Shown here one piece after another: positions 43,674-52,570 of a stretch of 64,000 nt of DNA (position 1 is the stretch's first letter; each line of letters starts with the position of its first letter). This stretch comes from Bacteroidetes bacterium HGW-Bacteroidetes-5 (lineage in GTDB: Bacteria; Bacteroidota; Bacteroidia; Bacteroidales; UBA932). The notes under the pieces are model-generated. The model made no database searches and was not told where the DNA came from. It worked only from the letters and a program-made list of their open reading frames with translations. Where the stretch lies: the NCBI GenBank assembly GCA_002842515.1, contig PHDC01000002.1:316744-380743 (forward strand), written 5' to 3'. A program made the position numbers and the translations under genes.

Positions 43674-46600
43674 TTCACTAAATCAAAATCCTGTCGGTGC
43701 GGCAATTTTGGGTTCTTTGCATATAGCCGCCCCGCCAGACTGAATGCCCCGGCAGTATCGGCAAGAATTGAACACCTGTATTTTGCTGCTCCCGAAACAT
43801 ACTCTATAAATTCAAAATCTATGGTCTTTACAATATGAGGGTTGCCCTCTATTCCATTCTCTGCAATAATCATCTCAACCCCTATCTCATCGTGTTTGAG
43901 GTCTCCGGTTGAGATTATTATCTCTGCCGTAAACTCCTCGCCCAGAGAGATGTCTGTTCTCGTATTGTCCGGTTTGTTATAGCTGATTACCTCAATAAAA
44001 GGCCATTCGTTTCTCACCCGTTTTTTCCATTGTGCAATCTCCCGGGCAAGTGCAAAATCATCTGCAGCTATTTCTATATGTCTCTTTTTTAATTTATTGT
44101 AGAAACGATCCAGATAGTCACTCAACATCCTGTTGGTGGTAAAGTTGCCTGCTACCTTCGCAATTGTATTTTTTATGATCTCAATCCACTCGACAGGAAG
44201 TTTACTCTTACCGGTAACATTATAAAACAGAGGGGTAATCTCATTCTCCAACATATTATATATTGTTGCCGCATCCAGTTCATTCTGAAAATCCTGATTT
44301 TCATATGTTCTCTCAAGTGGGAGTGCCCATCCTGCGCCCTCTTTATACCCTTCAACCCACCAACCGTCAAGCACAGAGAAGTGCATAACTCCATTCATTA
44401 CAGCCTTTTCGCCACTTGTTCCGGATGCCTCAAGTGGTCTTGTAGGTGTGTTCATCCAGATATCAACTCCCTGCACCAGGTACTTAGCTAGAGTTATATC
44501 ATACCCCGGTATAAAGAGAACCTTTCCAATAAACTCAGGCATTACAGAGATCTCAACGATTCTCTTTATCAGATCCTGACCGGCTTTATCGGCAGGGTGT
44601 GCCTTACCGGCAAACAGAAACTGCACCGGACGCTTGGGATCATTTACAATCTTCTTAAGTCTCTCAAGATCGCGGAAAATGAGGTGGGCACGTTTGTAAG
44701 TTGCAAATCTTCTTGCAAAACCAATTGTGAGCACATCGTCCCTGAGAGTCTCTTTTATCTTTACAATTTGCTCCGGAGTGTAGTGTGTGGTTGTGCTCTG
44801 GTTTGAGAGGGTCTGCTTGATAATATTTATAAGCTTGCTCCTTAGTTTTTTGCGAACATCCCAAATTCTGGAGTCATCTATTTTGTAGATGCCTTCAAAA
44901 CAGCTCTTATCATAGTGGTGGCTCTGGAATTTCTCACCAAAAACCTCTGAGTGAATCTCTTTCCATTCCGGAGCTGTCCAGGTTGGGTAGTGTACACCAT
45001 TTGTCACATAACTTACGTGGAGCTCCTGAGGAAGATATCCCGGCCAGAGTGGAGAGAGAATATCTCTGCTAACCTTGCCGTGAAGCCAGCTCACTCCGTT
45101 AATCTCCTGAGAGAGATTTGCCGCCATATTACTCATTGAAAACTTCTCATTCGGGTCGGCGGGGTCTATCTTTCCCAATGACATCATCATCTCCCAGCTA
45201 ATCTTCATCCTCTTGGGATAGTGAGAAAAGTATCCTCTCAGAATATCCTCGCTAAAGGCGTCGTGACCGGCCGGAACAGGTGTATGGGTGGTATAGAGTG
45301 ACGAGGCTCTCACAACCTCGGTTGCCTCAGCGAATGTAAGTCCGTTCAAGGTTACATACTCCCGCAATCTCTCCAGCCCAATAAATGCCGCGTGACCTTC
45401 GTTGAGGTGGTAAATATCTACCTCCCTGCCAAGAGCTCTCAGAGCCCTAACCCCTCCTATCCCCAGCAGCATCTCCTGCTTGAGACGATTCTCCCAATCT
45501 CCCCCATAAAGATGGTGTGTAATAGCCCTATCTTCGGGCAGATTATCTTCGTGGTCTGTATCCAACAGAATTAGCTCTGTACGGCCTACATCTACCCTCC
45601 AAAGCCTGGCAGTCATATTTCTTCCGGGAAGAGCAATAACTACAGTGGTCCATTTGCCCTGTTCATCTCTTACAGGGGTTGCCGGAATCTTCATAAAGTC
45701 CTGTGGTTCATAGAAGGCAACCTGATCTCCCTGTGCAGATAGTTTTTGAGTAAAGTAGCCATATCTGTAAAGAAGTCCTACGGCAGTCAAAGGCACCATC
45801 ATATCGCTGGCCTCTTTTAAATAGTCTCCGGCAAGAACTCCAAGGCCTCCCGAGTATATCTTAAGAGATTTATCCAACCCGAATTCCATACTGAAGTATG
45901 CAATTTTCACATCGTTTTTATCGCATTTTGCAGATATATACTCCTGAAAATGGTCATATACCGCATCTAGTTTCCGCAGGAATTTTGAATCACTCTCAAG
46001 CTCCTGATAGCGCTTAAGCGACAACATATCCAGCAGATGTATCGGATTTCCCTCGCAGACCTCCCACAAATCTTTATCTACCATCTTAAAGAGCTCTATT
46101 GCATCTTCATTCCAACACCACCATAAATTTCTTGACAATGTCTCCAGATGCTCAAGTCTTTTTGGGAGCCTCTTGTTAATAAGAATTTTACTCCAGATAG
46201 GTTTATTGGCAACATCTTTTTTAAAATCGGAGTGCTCTCTCTCATCTATATTTACCGGGAAAGCGCCTTTATCATTAATCACTTTTGCAATTGCAAGAGA
46301 GTATGCCTCTTTGTAGTAGACTATCTGGTTATCCCAGAGCGCAATCTTTGATATATCTCTGGCAGCAAGGTGCAAGCTCTTTCTCTTTTCATCTGATAGA
46401 TGACTTATGTGTAGAATCTTTTTTACTACACCCTCTACAACCTTTAAGTAGTTAAAGTCTCCTCTCTCAATAATCTCAATTGCCTCCTCCTTTCTCTTAG
46501 AGTGATCTCTCACCCAAAGGCCAAAGCCTGTAAGGGAGGTGGTTATTGTGGGAACTCCGAAAGCCAGACTCTCCAGAGGGGTATACCCCCACGGCTCATA

Positions 46601-47902
46601 ATAGGATGGAAACACGGAGAGGTCCAGACCGCAAAGAAGTTGGTAATATGTGAAGTTGAAAATCCCGTCATTCCCGTTGAGATAGGATGGTATAAAGAGC
46701 AGCTTAACCAAATCTCCCTCTCTGTTAAGAAGGTTTAGTTCATTCACTCTCTTAAGAACCGGATCCCAACTTGGTTCATTTAATGTATGAGATGTATTGG
46801 TGGTATACTCTCCGCCGTTTTGAATTTTGTTTAACAGATCTCTGTCGGCCCCTTTGTGCCCGGCAGGAACGAAGATCCACGCTATAATCTCTCTCTTTAG
46901 ATCTTTGGAACCGTTAAGAGCGCCCAGAGCATCCAAATATACATCAATACCTTTGTTTTTGTATTCGTATCTTCCGCTTATACCAACCATAAGAGCGTTA
47001 TCGGATACCGGAATTCCGGTCATTAGCCGGGCAATCTCAATCAACTTTTTCTTTGCACTTTTCGCACAAATCTTATACTCATTCTCTTTTGGAGTAAAAC
47101 TGTTTTCAAAGCCGTTTGGTGTCACCACATCTACCTTCCTGCCAAGAAAGTGGCTGCACTCACGGGCGGTTATATCCGAAACTGTAGTGAAAACATCTGC
47201 CTGGTTTGCAGCAATTTTCTCAAGTGAGTGCTTGGATACCACATTAAACTCCTGCGCCTTCTCCTCGGGAGAGTACTGGGTCATATTGTCATAGAGGGGA
47301 AGATTATTTCCGGCAATCGACCTTCCGACAACCGTTGCGTGAGTAGTGAAAACTGTTGCAACAGGCAGGTTTGTGGTTTTAAGATAGAGAACTCCGGCAC
47401 CTGTCATCCACTCGTGAAACTGAGCAACTGCCTTGTGATGAGGAGCAAGGTTGAACTTTACATAACTCTCTATAACTTTACCGGTTGCATAACCAAATAG
47501 AGTGCTCTCTAAATAGTCCCAGTGTCCGGCTATTGAGTCCAACCCGTATTTTATCCAGAACTCTGTCAGTATCTCATCTTTTTTAGAGAGAAATGTACTG
47601 AAGTCTACCAGAATTACTATTGGGGTTCCTGAAACATTCCATCTCCCCACTCTTATCCGGAGCCCCTCTTGCGCAGCTTTTCCTCTCCAGGCACGCAAAA
47701 GATTCTGGTCTTCAAGAAATTCAGGATTTTTTTCGGTATCCCTCCATACGTCGGGCCCAATAAGTATATGATTGTTTTGAAGCTCTTTAGAAAGATTTAA
47801 TGCCTTAGTGGCTATAACTGTATGTATCCCTCCAACTTTATTACACACCTCCCAACTAACCTCAAAAAGATAATCGGGTGATACAAACTTTTTTTCTGAC
47901 AT
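43664..47902 (-). CDS. Fused GT3 glycogen synthase - GT35 alpha-glucan phosphorylase
   Basis: The protein has 1412 residues with two enzymes in one chain. Residues 1-560 resemble eukaryote-type GT3 glycogen synthase (FEVSWEVCNKVGGIHTVI at the N-terminus; YYEPWGYTPLES as the donor-site motif). Residues about 575-1412 form a MalP/GlgP-like phosphorylase with the DUF3417 opening (NLWWCWNEDAIELF). The pyridoxal-phosphate Lys is 1166 in ASGTSGEKAVMNG. One half would extend glucan and the other would release glucose-1-phosphate. Both halves keep their key motifs. The fusion occurs in other Bacteroidales. It lies inside the glycogen gene run. Confidence 0.92.
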   Translation of the reverse strand: MSEKKFVSPDYLFEVSWEVCNKVGGIHTVIATKALNLSKELQNNHILIGPDVWRDTEKNPEFLEDQNLLRAWRGKAAQEGLRIRVGRWNVSGTPIVILVDFSTFLSKKDEILTEFWIKYGLDSIAGHWDYLESTLFGYATGKVIESYVKFNLAPHHKAVAQFHEWMTGAGVLYLKTTNLPVATVFTTHATVVGRSIAGNNLPLYDNMTQYSPEEKAQEFNVVSKHSLEKIAANQADVFTTVSDITARECSHFLGRKVDVVTPNGFENSFTPKENEYKICAKSAKKKLIEIARLMTGIPVSDNALMVGISGRYEYKNKGIDVYLDALGALNGSKDLKREIIAWIFVPAGHKGADRDLLNKIQNGGEYTTNTSHTLNEPSWDPVLKRVNELNLLNREGDLVKLLFIPSYLNGNDGIFNFTYYQLLCGLDLSVFPSYYEPWGYTPLESLAFGVPTITTSLTGFGLWVRDHSKRKEEAIEIIERGDFNYLKVVEGVVKKILHISHLSDEKRKSLHLAARDISKIALWDNQIVYYKEAYSLAIAKVINDKGAFPVNIDEREHSDFKKDVANKPIWSKILINKRLPKRLEHLETLSRNLWWCWNEDAIELFKMVDKDLWEVCEGNPIHLLDMLSLKRYQELESDSKFLRKLDAVYDHFQEYISAKCDKNDVKIAYFSMEFGLDKSLKIYSGGLGVLAGDYLKEASDMMVPLTAVGLLYRYGYFTQKLSAQGDQVAFYEPQDFMKIPATPVRDEQGKWTTVVIALPGRNMTARLWRVDVGRTELILLDTDHEDNLPEDRAITHHLYGGDWENRLKQEMLLGIGGVRALRALGREVDIYHLNEGHAAFIGLERLREYVTLNGLTFAEATEVVRASSLYTTHTPVPAGHDAFSEDILRGYFSHYPKRMKISWEMMMSLGKIDPADPNEKFSMSNMAANLSQEINGVSWLHGKVSRDILSPLWPGYLPQELHVSYVTNGVHYPTWTAPEWKEIHSEVFGEKFQSHHYDKSCFEGIYKIDDSRIWDVRKKLRSKLINIIKQTLSNQSTTTHYTPEQIVKIKETLRDDVLTIGFARRFATYKRAHLIFRDLERLKKIVNDPKRPVQFLFAGKAHPADKAGQDLIKRIVEISVMPEFIGKVLFIPGYDITLAKYLVQGVDIWMNTPTRPLEASGTSGEKAVMNGVMHFSVLDGWWVEGYKEGAGWALPLERTYENQDFQNELDAATIYNMLENEITPLFYNVTGKSKLPVEWIEIIKNTIAKVAGNFTTNRMLSDYLDRFYNKLKKRHIEIAADDFALAREIAQWKKRVRNEWPFIEVISYNKPDNTRTDISLGEEFTAEIIISTGDLKHDEIGVEMIIAENGIEGNPHIVKTIDFEFIEYVSGAAKYRCSILADTAGAFSLAGRLYAKNPKLPHRQDFDLVKWL

Positions 47903-47933
47903 TTTTTATAAGTTATATACAATTTGTTTTAAA

Positions 47934-49295
47934 CTATTTGCCGGTTTTCGGCTTCGTTTTAGGTTTTGTCCTCTTTTCCGGTTTTAGAGCCTTCCCGGCT
48001 TTGGGCTTTGATTTTATTTTTGCCTTTTCTCTCTTTATGGGCTCTGCTAATTTTTTTGAGCCACTTTTTTCTGCAATAATTGTTCCACTTAACTCCGGAG
48101 CTGCCGCCAAGGCCTTCTCTACCCTAAGCAGAAAGTCGCTTAAAACATTCATATAGTTTATAAATGCTTCGTATGGAGTGTCGTATGGATTGAAGTATGA
48201 GTGTACTGCTCCGTCCGAGAAAAATTTCGTACACATATAGTAGAAGTGGTCACTCTCCTGAAGTCGCCTGAAATCTGAGAGTAACTTAGGATCGTTAACT
48301 CTTCTTACATCGCTCTCTGCCGAGTAAAGTTTATTGAATGCCTCATTTTGGAGCTCATTTCCAAGCCAGGCACTGGTATCCCTCTCCTCATCTGCCCAGG
48401 AGATAGGGAATGGTACGTGAAGCGGTGCAACAGGCTGATGTTTTATACAAATCTGAGACGGGGTATCGAATGTTACATTTGTCCTGGATAGTACAGCCTC
48501 CGGCAGATGTCTCATAAACTCAAAAATTCCCGATGAAGCACTCTGATGCTCCCCAAATGTTTCGTAATCCATAAAAAGGTTAACAATATCGTCCTTTGCC
48601 AATGTATCGGAGATCCAGGTTACATATTTGTCGGTCGTAAGCGGCCAGTTAGACCAGGATCTGTTGGAAAAGCGAAAAGCGATATCGTCACTGAGGTTGA
48701 AGTTCTTAAGAAGAAGTTTTAGCCTTGGGTTAATAGCATTTGTATAGAGATAGTTCGGACTTTTCCACCCGAGGATATGTTTTGCCCCCTCTGTGAGCAT
48801 TGCTGTAAAACCCATCTCCGAAACCATAGATCCGATAAGATCTGAGTATATAAGCTCTGTGTTACGGAAGACTGTGGGCTTTATTCCGAAGAGTGACTCA
48901 ATCTTTGCGCTATGAATCATAACCTGCTCTTTAAACTCTGTAGGAGATTTCAGAGAGGCCAGAGAGTGGGAATATGTCTCGGCAAGAAACTCCACACAAC
49001 CTGTCTTTGCAAGCTCTTGAAAACTTGATATAACTTCGGGAGCAAACTTCTCAAATTGCTCAATTGCAACTCCGGAGATTGAGAAGGCAACTTTAAAAGC
49101 TCCATTGTACTTTTTTATAAGCTCCCCAAGAAGAGAGTTGGCAGGCAGATAGCACCTGTCCGCAACCCGGCGGAGTATGGTTCTGTTTGCAAAATCGTCG
49201 AAGTAATGGCTCTCCCTGCCTATATCAAAGAATCTGTATAAGCGCAGCCTGTCCGGCTGATGCACCTGAAAATAAAAGCAAATACTTTTTTCCAT
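47934..49295 (-). CDS. Glycoside hydrolase family 57 (alpha-glucan active)
   Basis: This 453-residue GH57 enzyme has VHQPDRLR as region 1 (HQP at 12-14), the nucleophile region FRNTELIY (Glu147) and the acid region FMDYETFGEH (Asp243). GH57 enzymes include amylases, 4-alpha-glucanotransferases and branching enzymes; the exact activity cannot be read here. It has no signal peptide, so it acts in the cytoplasm on storage glucan. The last 45 residues are strongly basic with KPK repeats (KSKPKAGKALKPEKRTKPK), an unusual appendage that might bind the polymer or nucleic acid. Confidence 0.9.
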   Translation of the reverse strand: MEKSICFYFQVHQPDRLRLYRFFDIGRESHYFDDFANRTILRRVADRCYLPANSLLGELIKKYNGAFKVAFSISGVAIEQFEKFAPEVISSFQELAKTGCVEFLAETYSHSLASLKSPTEFKEQVMIHSAKIESLFGIKPTVFRNTELIYSDLIGSMVSEMGFTAMLTEGAKHILGWKSPNYLYTNAINPRLKLLLKNFNLSDDIAFRFSNRSWSNWPLTTDKYVTWISDTLAKDDIVNLFMDYETFGEHQSASSGIFEFMRHLPEAVLSRTNVTFDTPSQICIKHQPVAPLHVPFPISWADEERDTSAWLGNELQNEAFNKLYSAESDVRRVNDPKLLSDFRRLQESDHFYYMCTKFFSDGAVHSYFNPYDTPYEAFINYMNVLSDFLLRVEKALAAAPELSGTIIAEKSGSKKLAEPIKREKAKIKSKPKAGKALKPEKRTKPKTKPKTGK

Positions 49296-49308
49296 AACTT
49301 CTAGTTTT

Positions 49309-50592
49309 TCATTTTTTAATTATAGCGGAATAGATCTCACTCACCCTGTATGCAGCAGCATCCCATTTTAGGGAGTTTACCTCGTTTAGCCCGTGTTTTA
49401 CAGACATTGCAGATAGTGCAGGGTATGAAAGCAGGGCGTATATTGAATCTGCCATAGCATCTATATCCCAGAAATCTACTTTGATAGCGTGACGAAGAAC
49501 CTCTGCCACTCCGCTCTGTTTTGAGATAATTGTCGGGACATTTGACCTCATAGCCTCAAGAGGTGAGATGCCGAATGGCTCTGAGACAGATGGCATTACA
49601 TAAACATCGGAGTAGGCAAACATCTGCTTAACCTCACCTCCGCGAAGAAATCCTGTAAAGTGAAACTTATGGGCAATCCCCAATTTTGCCACCCGTCGGA
49701 TGCATCTGTTGAGCAAATCTCCGTTTCCTGCCATTACAAAGCGCACATTCGGGTAACGCTTTATCACTTTGTTCGCAGCCTCAATAAAGTACTCCGGACC
49801 CTTCTGGTATGTAATTCTTCCAAGAAATGTTACAATTTTCTCCGGTACTCCTCTATCTATCTGGAGATGCTCAAATCCCTGAAAATCTACGGCATTGTGA
49901 ACGGTAACTACCTTTTCCGGATTTATTCCGTATTTGTTTAAAATAATATTACGGGTCAGATGGCTTACTGCAACAACTCTGTCTGCCTCCCTCATACCCA
50001 TCTTCTCTATATCGAACACCTCGGTGTTGATGTTGTTTCCACTCCTGTCAAACTCGGTTGCGTGCATATGAACCACCAGTGGTTTACCGCTAACCCTCTT
50101 TGCTGCAACTCCTGCCAAATAGGTGAGCCAGTCGTGAGCGTGAATTACATCAAAATCATTTCTAAGAGCAATCTCTGCACCTACTAGTGCATATCTGACA
50201 ACCTCCTCCATTAGGGTCTTACCGTACTTTCCCGAGAATTTATATTTCTGTCCAAAGCCTAGCTTAAACTCCTCTATTTGACCCTGTTGTAGATTTGACA
50301 GCATCTCTGTGAACTCCTGAGGGTCCATATAAGGAATTAGATTAGAGCCAATTCTTATAAACTGAACCTTCTCAAGAAAATCCCTGACATTTCGACAACT
50401 TTCGGAGACCTCTATTTCGCTTGCATCTATTATGCTTACTGCGCTTTTGTCCTCATCTCCTGTTGCAGATGGCATAACAAACAGAACCTCGACTCCGTTA
50501 TTGGCTAAACCTTTGGTCAACCCATAACAGGCTGTTCCCAAACCTCCTGATATATGCGGAGGAAACTCCCATCCAAACATCAGTACCTTCAT
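49309..50592 (-). CDS. GT4/GT5-like glucosyltransferase, probably glycogen synthesis
   Basis: This 427-residue GT-B enzyme opens with MFGWEFPPHISGGLGTACYGL, like glycogen and starch synthases. The C-terminal donor site is VMPSVSEPFGISPLEAM (E-x7-E type). Together with the GT3 half of the fusion it gives the cluster two possible synthases. Its donor, UDP- or ADP-glucose, cannot be assigned. The start overlaps the debranching enzyme gene by four bases, and GH57 follows after 13 bases. Confidence 0.88.
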   Translation of the reverse strand: MKVLMFGWEFPPHISGGLGTACYGLTKGLANNGVEVLFVMPSATGDEDKSAVSIIDASEIEVSESCRNVRDFLEKVQFIRIGSNLIPYMDPQEFTEMLSNLQQGQIEEFKLGFGQKYKFSGKYGKTLMEEVVRYALVGAEIALRNDFDVIHAHDWLTYLAGVAAKRVSGKPLVVHMHATEFDRSGNNINTEVFDIEKMGMREADRVVAVSHLTRNIILNKYGINPEKVVTVHNAVDFQGFEHLQIDRGVPEKIVTFLGRITYQKGPEYFIEAANKVIKRYPNVRFVMAGNGDLLNRCIRRVAKLGIAHKFHFTGFLRGGEVKQMFAYSDVYVMPSVSEPFGISPLEAMRSNVPTIISKQSGVAEVLRHAIKVDFWDIDAMADSIYALLSYPALSAMSVKHGLNEVNSLKWDAAAYRVSEIYSAIIKK

Positions 50593-52520
50593 AGCTCAGA
50601 GTTTTTATAGTTTTCAATCAGACGCATTGAGGTGAGAAGAGATGCGACAGATACAGAGTAGGATGTACAACCGTGAGGCTGATGTGGAGGGTCACCGTCA
50701 AAAACTTCTGATATTGAACCTATACAGTGGAGCGAAAGTTCCTCTTCGAAGGCCTCCACCAACTCTTGTGCCTTGATCAAAAAGCTGGCTCCATACAGTT
50801 TGAACATAGCGTCTATATAGAAGCTTAGAAGCCATACCCTGGCAGTCCCCTGATGGTATGCCATATCACGGGTAACCTGGTCGCCGTCATATTCACCCTT
50901 ATAGAGCGGATTTTTTGGAGATAGAGTTCTGATACCCCTTACGGTAAGCAGCTCTTTCTTTATGCTCTTAAGCACTTTTGCCTTTGTCTCTTCATCCAGA
51001 GGGGAGTATTTTAAAGAGCAGGCAAATAGTTGATTGGGTCTTGTAAATTTATTCTGACCCTCGGGGCCTACATAATCTGCAAGGTGATCTTTCTCTTCAA
51101 TCTTGAATGCCCTGATAAAATTTCTCTCAATATTTTGTTTTATGTAATCCCAATCCTCAGCAAATTCTGCATCACCCGATTTTGATGCCAACTCCATTGA
51201 GCAGCAAATTGCATTGTACCACAGAGAGTTTATCTCAATTTGATACCCTGCTCTTTCAGTAATAGGCTCTCCGTACGCATAAGCATCCATCCAGGTTAGA
51301 GCGACACCTCTCTCCTCTCCCCAGAGAAGTCCATTTTCGTGCATATTTACATTGATGCGGGAACCATCTCTGTATGAGTTAAGAATATCCTTTAGCACAC
51401 CCCCGTATCTCTTCCATATAGCCTTATCTTCACCGGTATGCTCTATATATTGCTGAAGAGCCCAGAAAAACCAAAGCGGTACATCTGTCTCACTGCTCTT
51501 TTTGGTCAGTTTATCCCGATTTTTACGAACTATTGTATCGATTGTATCGAGAAAGGTCTTTTTATCACAGTAGGAGCTGATGGTTAGTCCCGGAAGAGCA
51601 AGAAGGGTGTCGCGAAGTTTCTGATCCAGCCAGGGGTATCCTGCAAAGATCAATGTATCCTCTCCTCTTTTTGTAACAAACTGACTTGCAGATATCTTAA
51701 GACAACTTGCAAAGCTATCCCGGTGATTCTTCTCGGTTAGGTTTTTTTCAAATTTTCTATTTAATAGTGATGGATTCTCCTCCTTAACAGAGGCCGAAAA
51801 TATTATTGTCTGCCCTTTTTTTATTGGCATCTCAAAATATCCGGGTACAAAAAGATCTTCCCTGGACTCAAGAACCCTGCGACTCTCCTCTTTGTATTCA
51901 ATATTGTAGTACCAGTCCGGATTAGAGATAAATTCGTTTTTTGTACTTAACTGAAGATTCAGTTCCGGGAAACCTTGATACAGACAAAAACTCCTACCTT
52001 TCTCTATCTCTCTGTACTTTCTGTTTACACTGTTGTTTGCTTTTGAGAGTGAGTGAATATTTCTGAATGCAAGAAAAGGCTTTAACCTTAATGTTGTTGG
52101 AGAGTGAGCCTCCAATAGGGTATATCGGATAAGCAGATGCTCTTCCCTGTTTGAGAGAATCATCACCTTTCTTAATACCATCCCCCCGACTGCATAGGTG
52201 ACAGCTACAACTTTATCAATTTCAAAATTAGTTATATACTTATGCCCTCTCGGTTCATAAACCTCTCCGTAGCAATGAATTCCAAGATTAAATTCCTTTC
52301 CGTGCTGGATTAGAGTTTCGTCAAGAGATGAGAGTAAGACGTGTTTTTCGTTATTGAACTGCTCCAATGGCAGTACAAGCAGACCGTGATACTTTCTGGT
52401 GTTACATCCGGCTATTGTTGTGTTGAGATAACCGCCGGCGTGGTTTGTGGAGAGATACTCTCTTTTAAGAGAGTATTCTAGATTAACCAACTCTTTCTTA
52501 TTAAACTCCAAATAGGCCAT
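50589..52520 (-). CDS. Amylo-alpha-1,6-glucosidase (glycogen debranching enzyme, GH133)
   Basis: The 643-residue protein has an N-terminal beta-sandwich domain (about 1-280: STNHAGGYLNTTIAGCNTRKYHGLLV) and an (alpha/alpha)6 catalytic domain. Conserved blocks are LLWGEERGVALTWMDAY, TRDMAYHQGTARVWLLSFY and ISEVFDGDPPHQPHGCTSYSVS. It hydrolyses 1,6-branch glucose in glycogen. It is 50 bases downstream of glgB and overlaps the GT4 gene, so it is part of the same transcript. Confidence 0.93.
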   Translation of the reverse strand: MAYLEFNKKELVNLEYSLKREYLSTNHAGGYLNTTIAGCNTRKYHGLLVLPLEQFNNEKHVLLSSLDETLIQHGKEFNLGIHCYGEVYEPRGHKYITNFEIDKVVAVTYAVGGMVLRKVMILSNREEHLLIRYTLLEAHSPTTLRLKPFLAFRNIHSLSKANNSVNRKYREIEKGRSFCLYQGFPELNLQLSTKNEFISNPDWYYNIEYKEESRRVLESREDLFVPGYFEMPIKKGQTIIFSASVKEENPSLLNRKFEKNLTEKNHRDSFASCLKISASQFVTKRGEDTLIFAGYPWLDQKLRDTLLALPGLTISSYCDKKTFLDTIDTIVRKNRDKLTKKSSETDVPLWFFWALQQYIEHTGEDKAIWKRYGGVLKDILNSYRDGSRINVNMHENGLLWGEERGVALTWMDAYAYGEPITERAGYQIEINSLWYNAICCSMELASKSGDAEFAEDWDYIKQNIERNFIRAFKIEEKDHLADYVGPEGQNKFTRPNQLFACSLKYSPLDEETKAKVLKSIKKELLTVRGIRTLSPKNPLYKGEYDGDQVTRDMAYHQGTARVWLLSFYIDAMFKLYGASFLIKAQELVEAFEEELSLHCIGSISEVFDGDPPHQPHGCTSYSVSVASLLTSMRLIENYKNSEL

Positions 52521-52570
52521 AATCTCTCGAATTTTAGGTGCAAGTTAATAAAATTATAGTTACGAATTTG

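Noticed and set aside
46827-47294. 155-residue plus-strand ORF inside the glycogen fusion gene
   Set aside because: Antisense to the well-supported GT3 domain.
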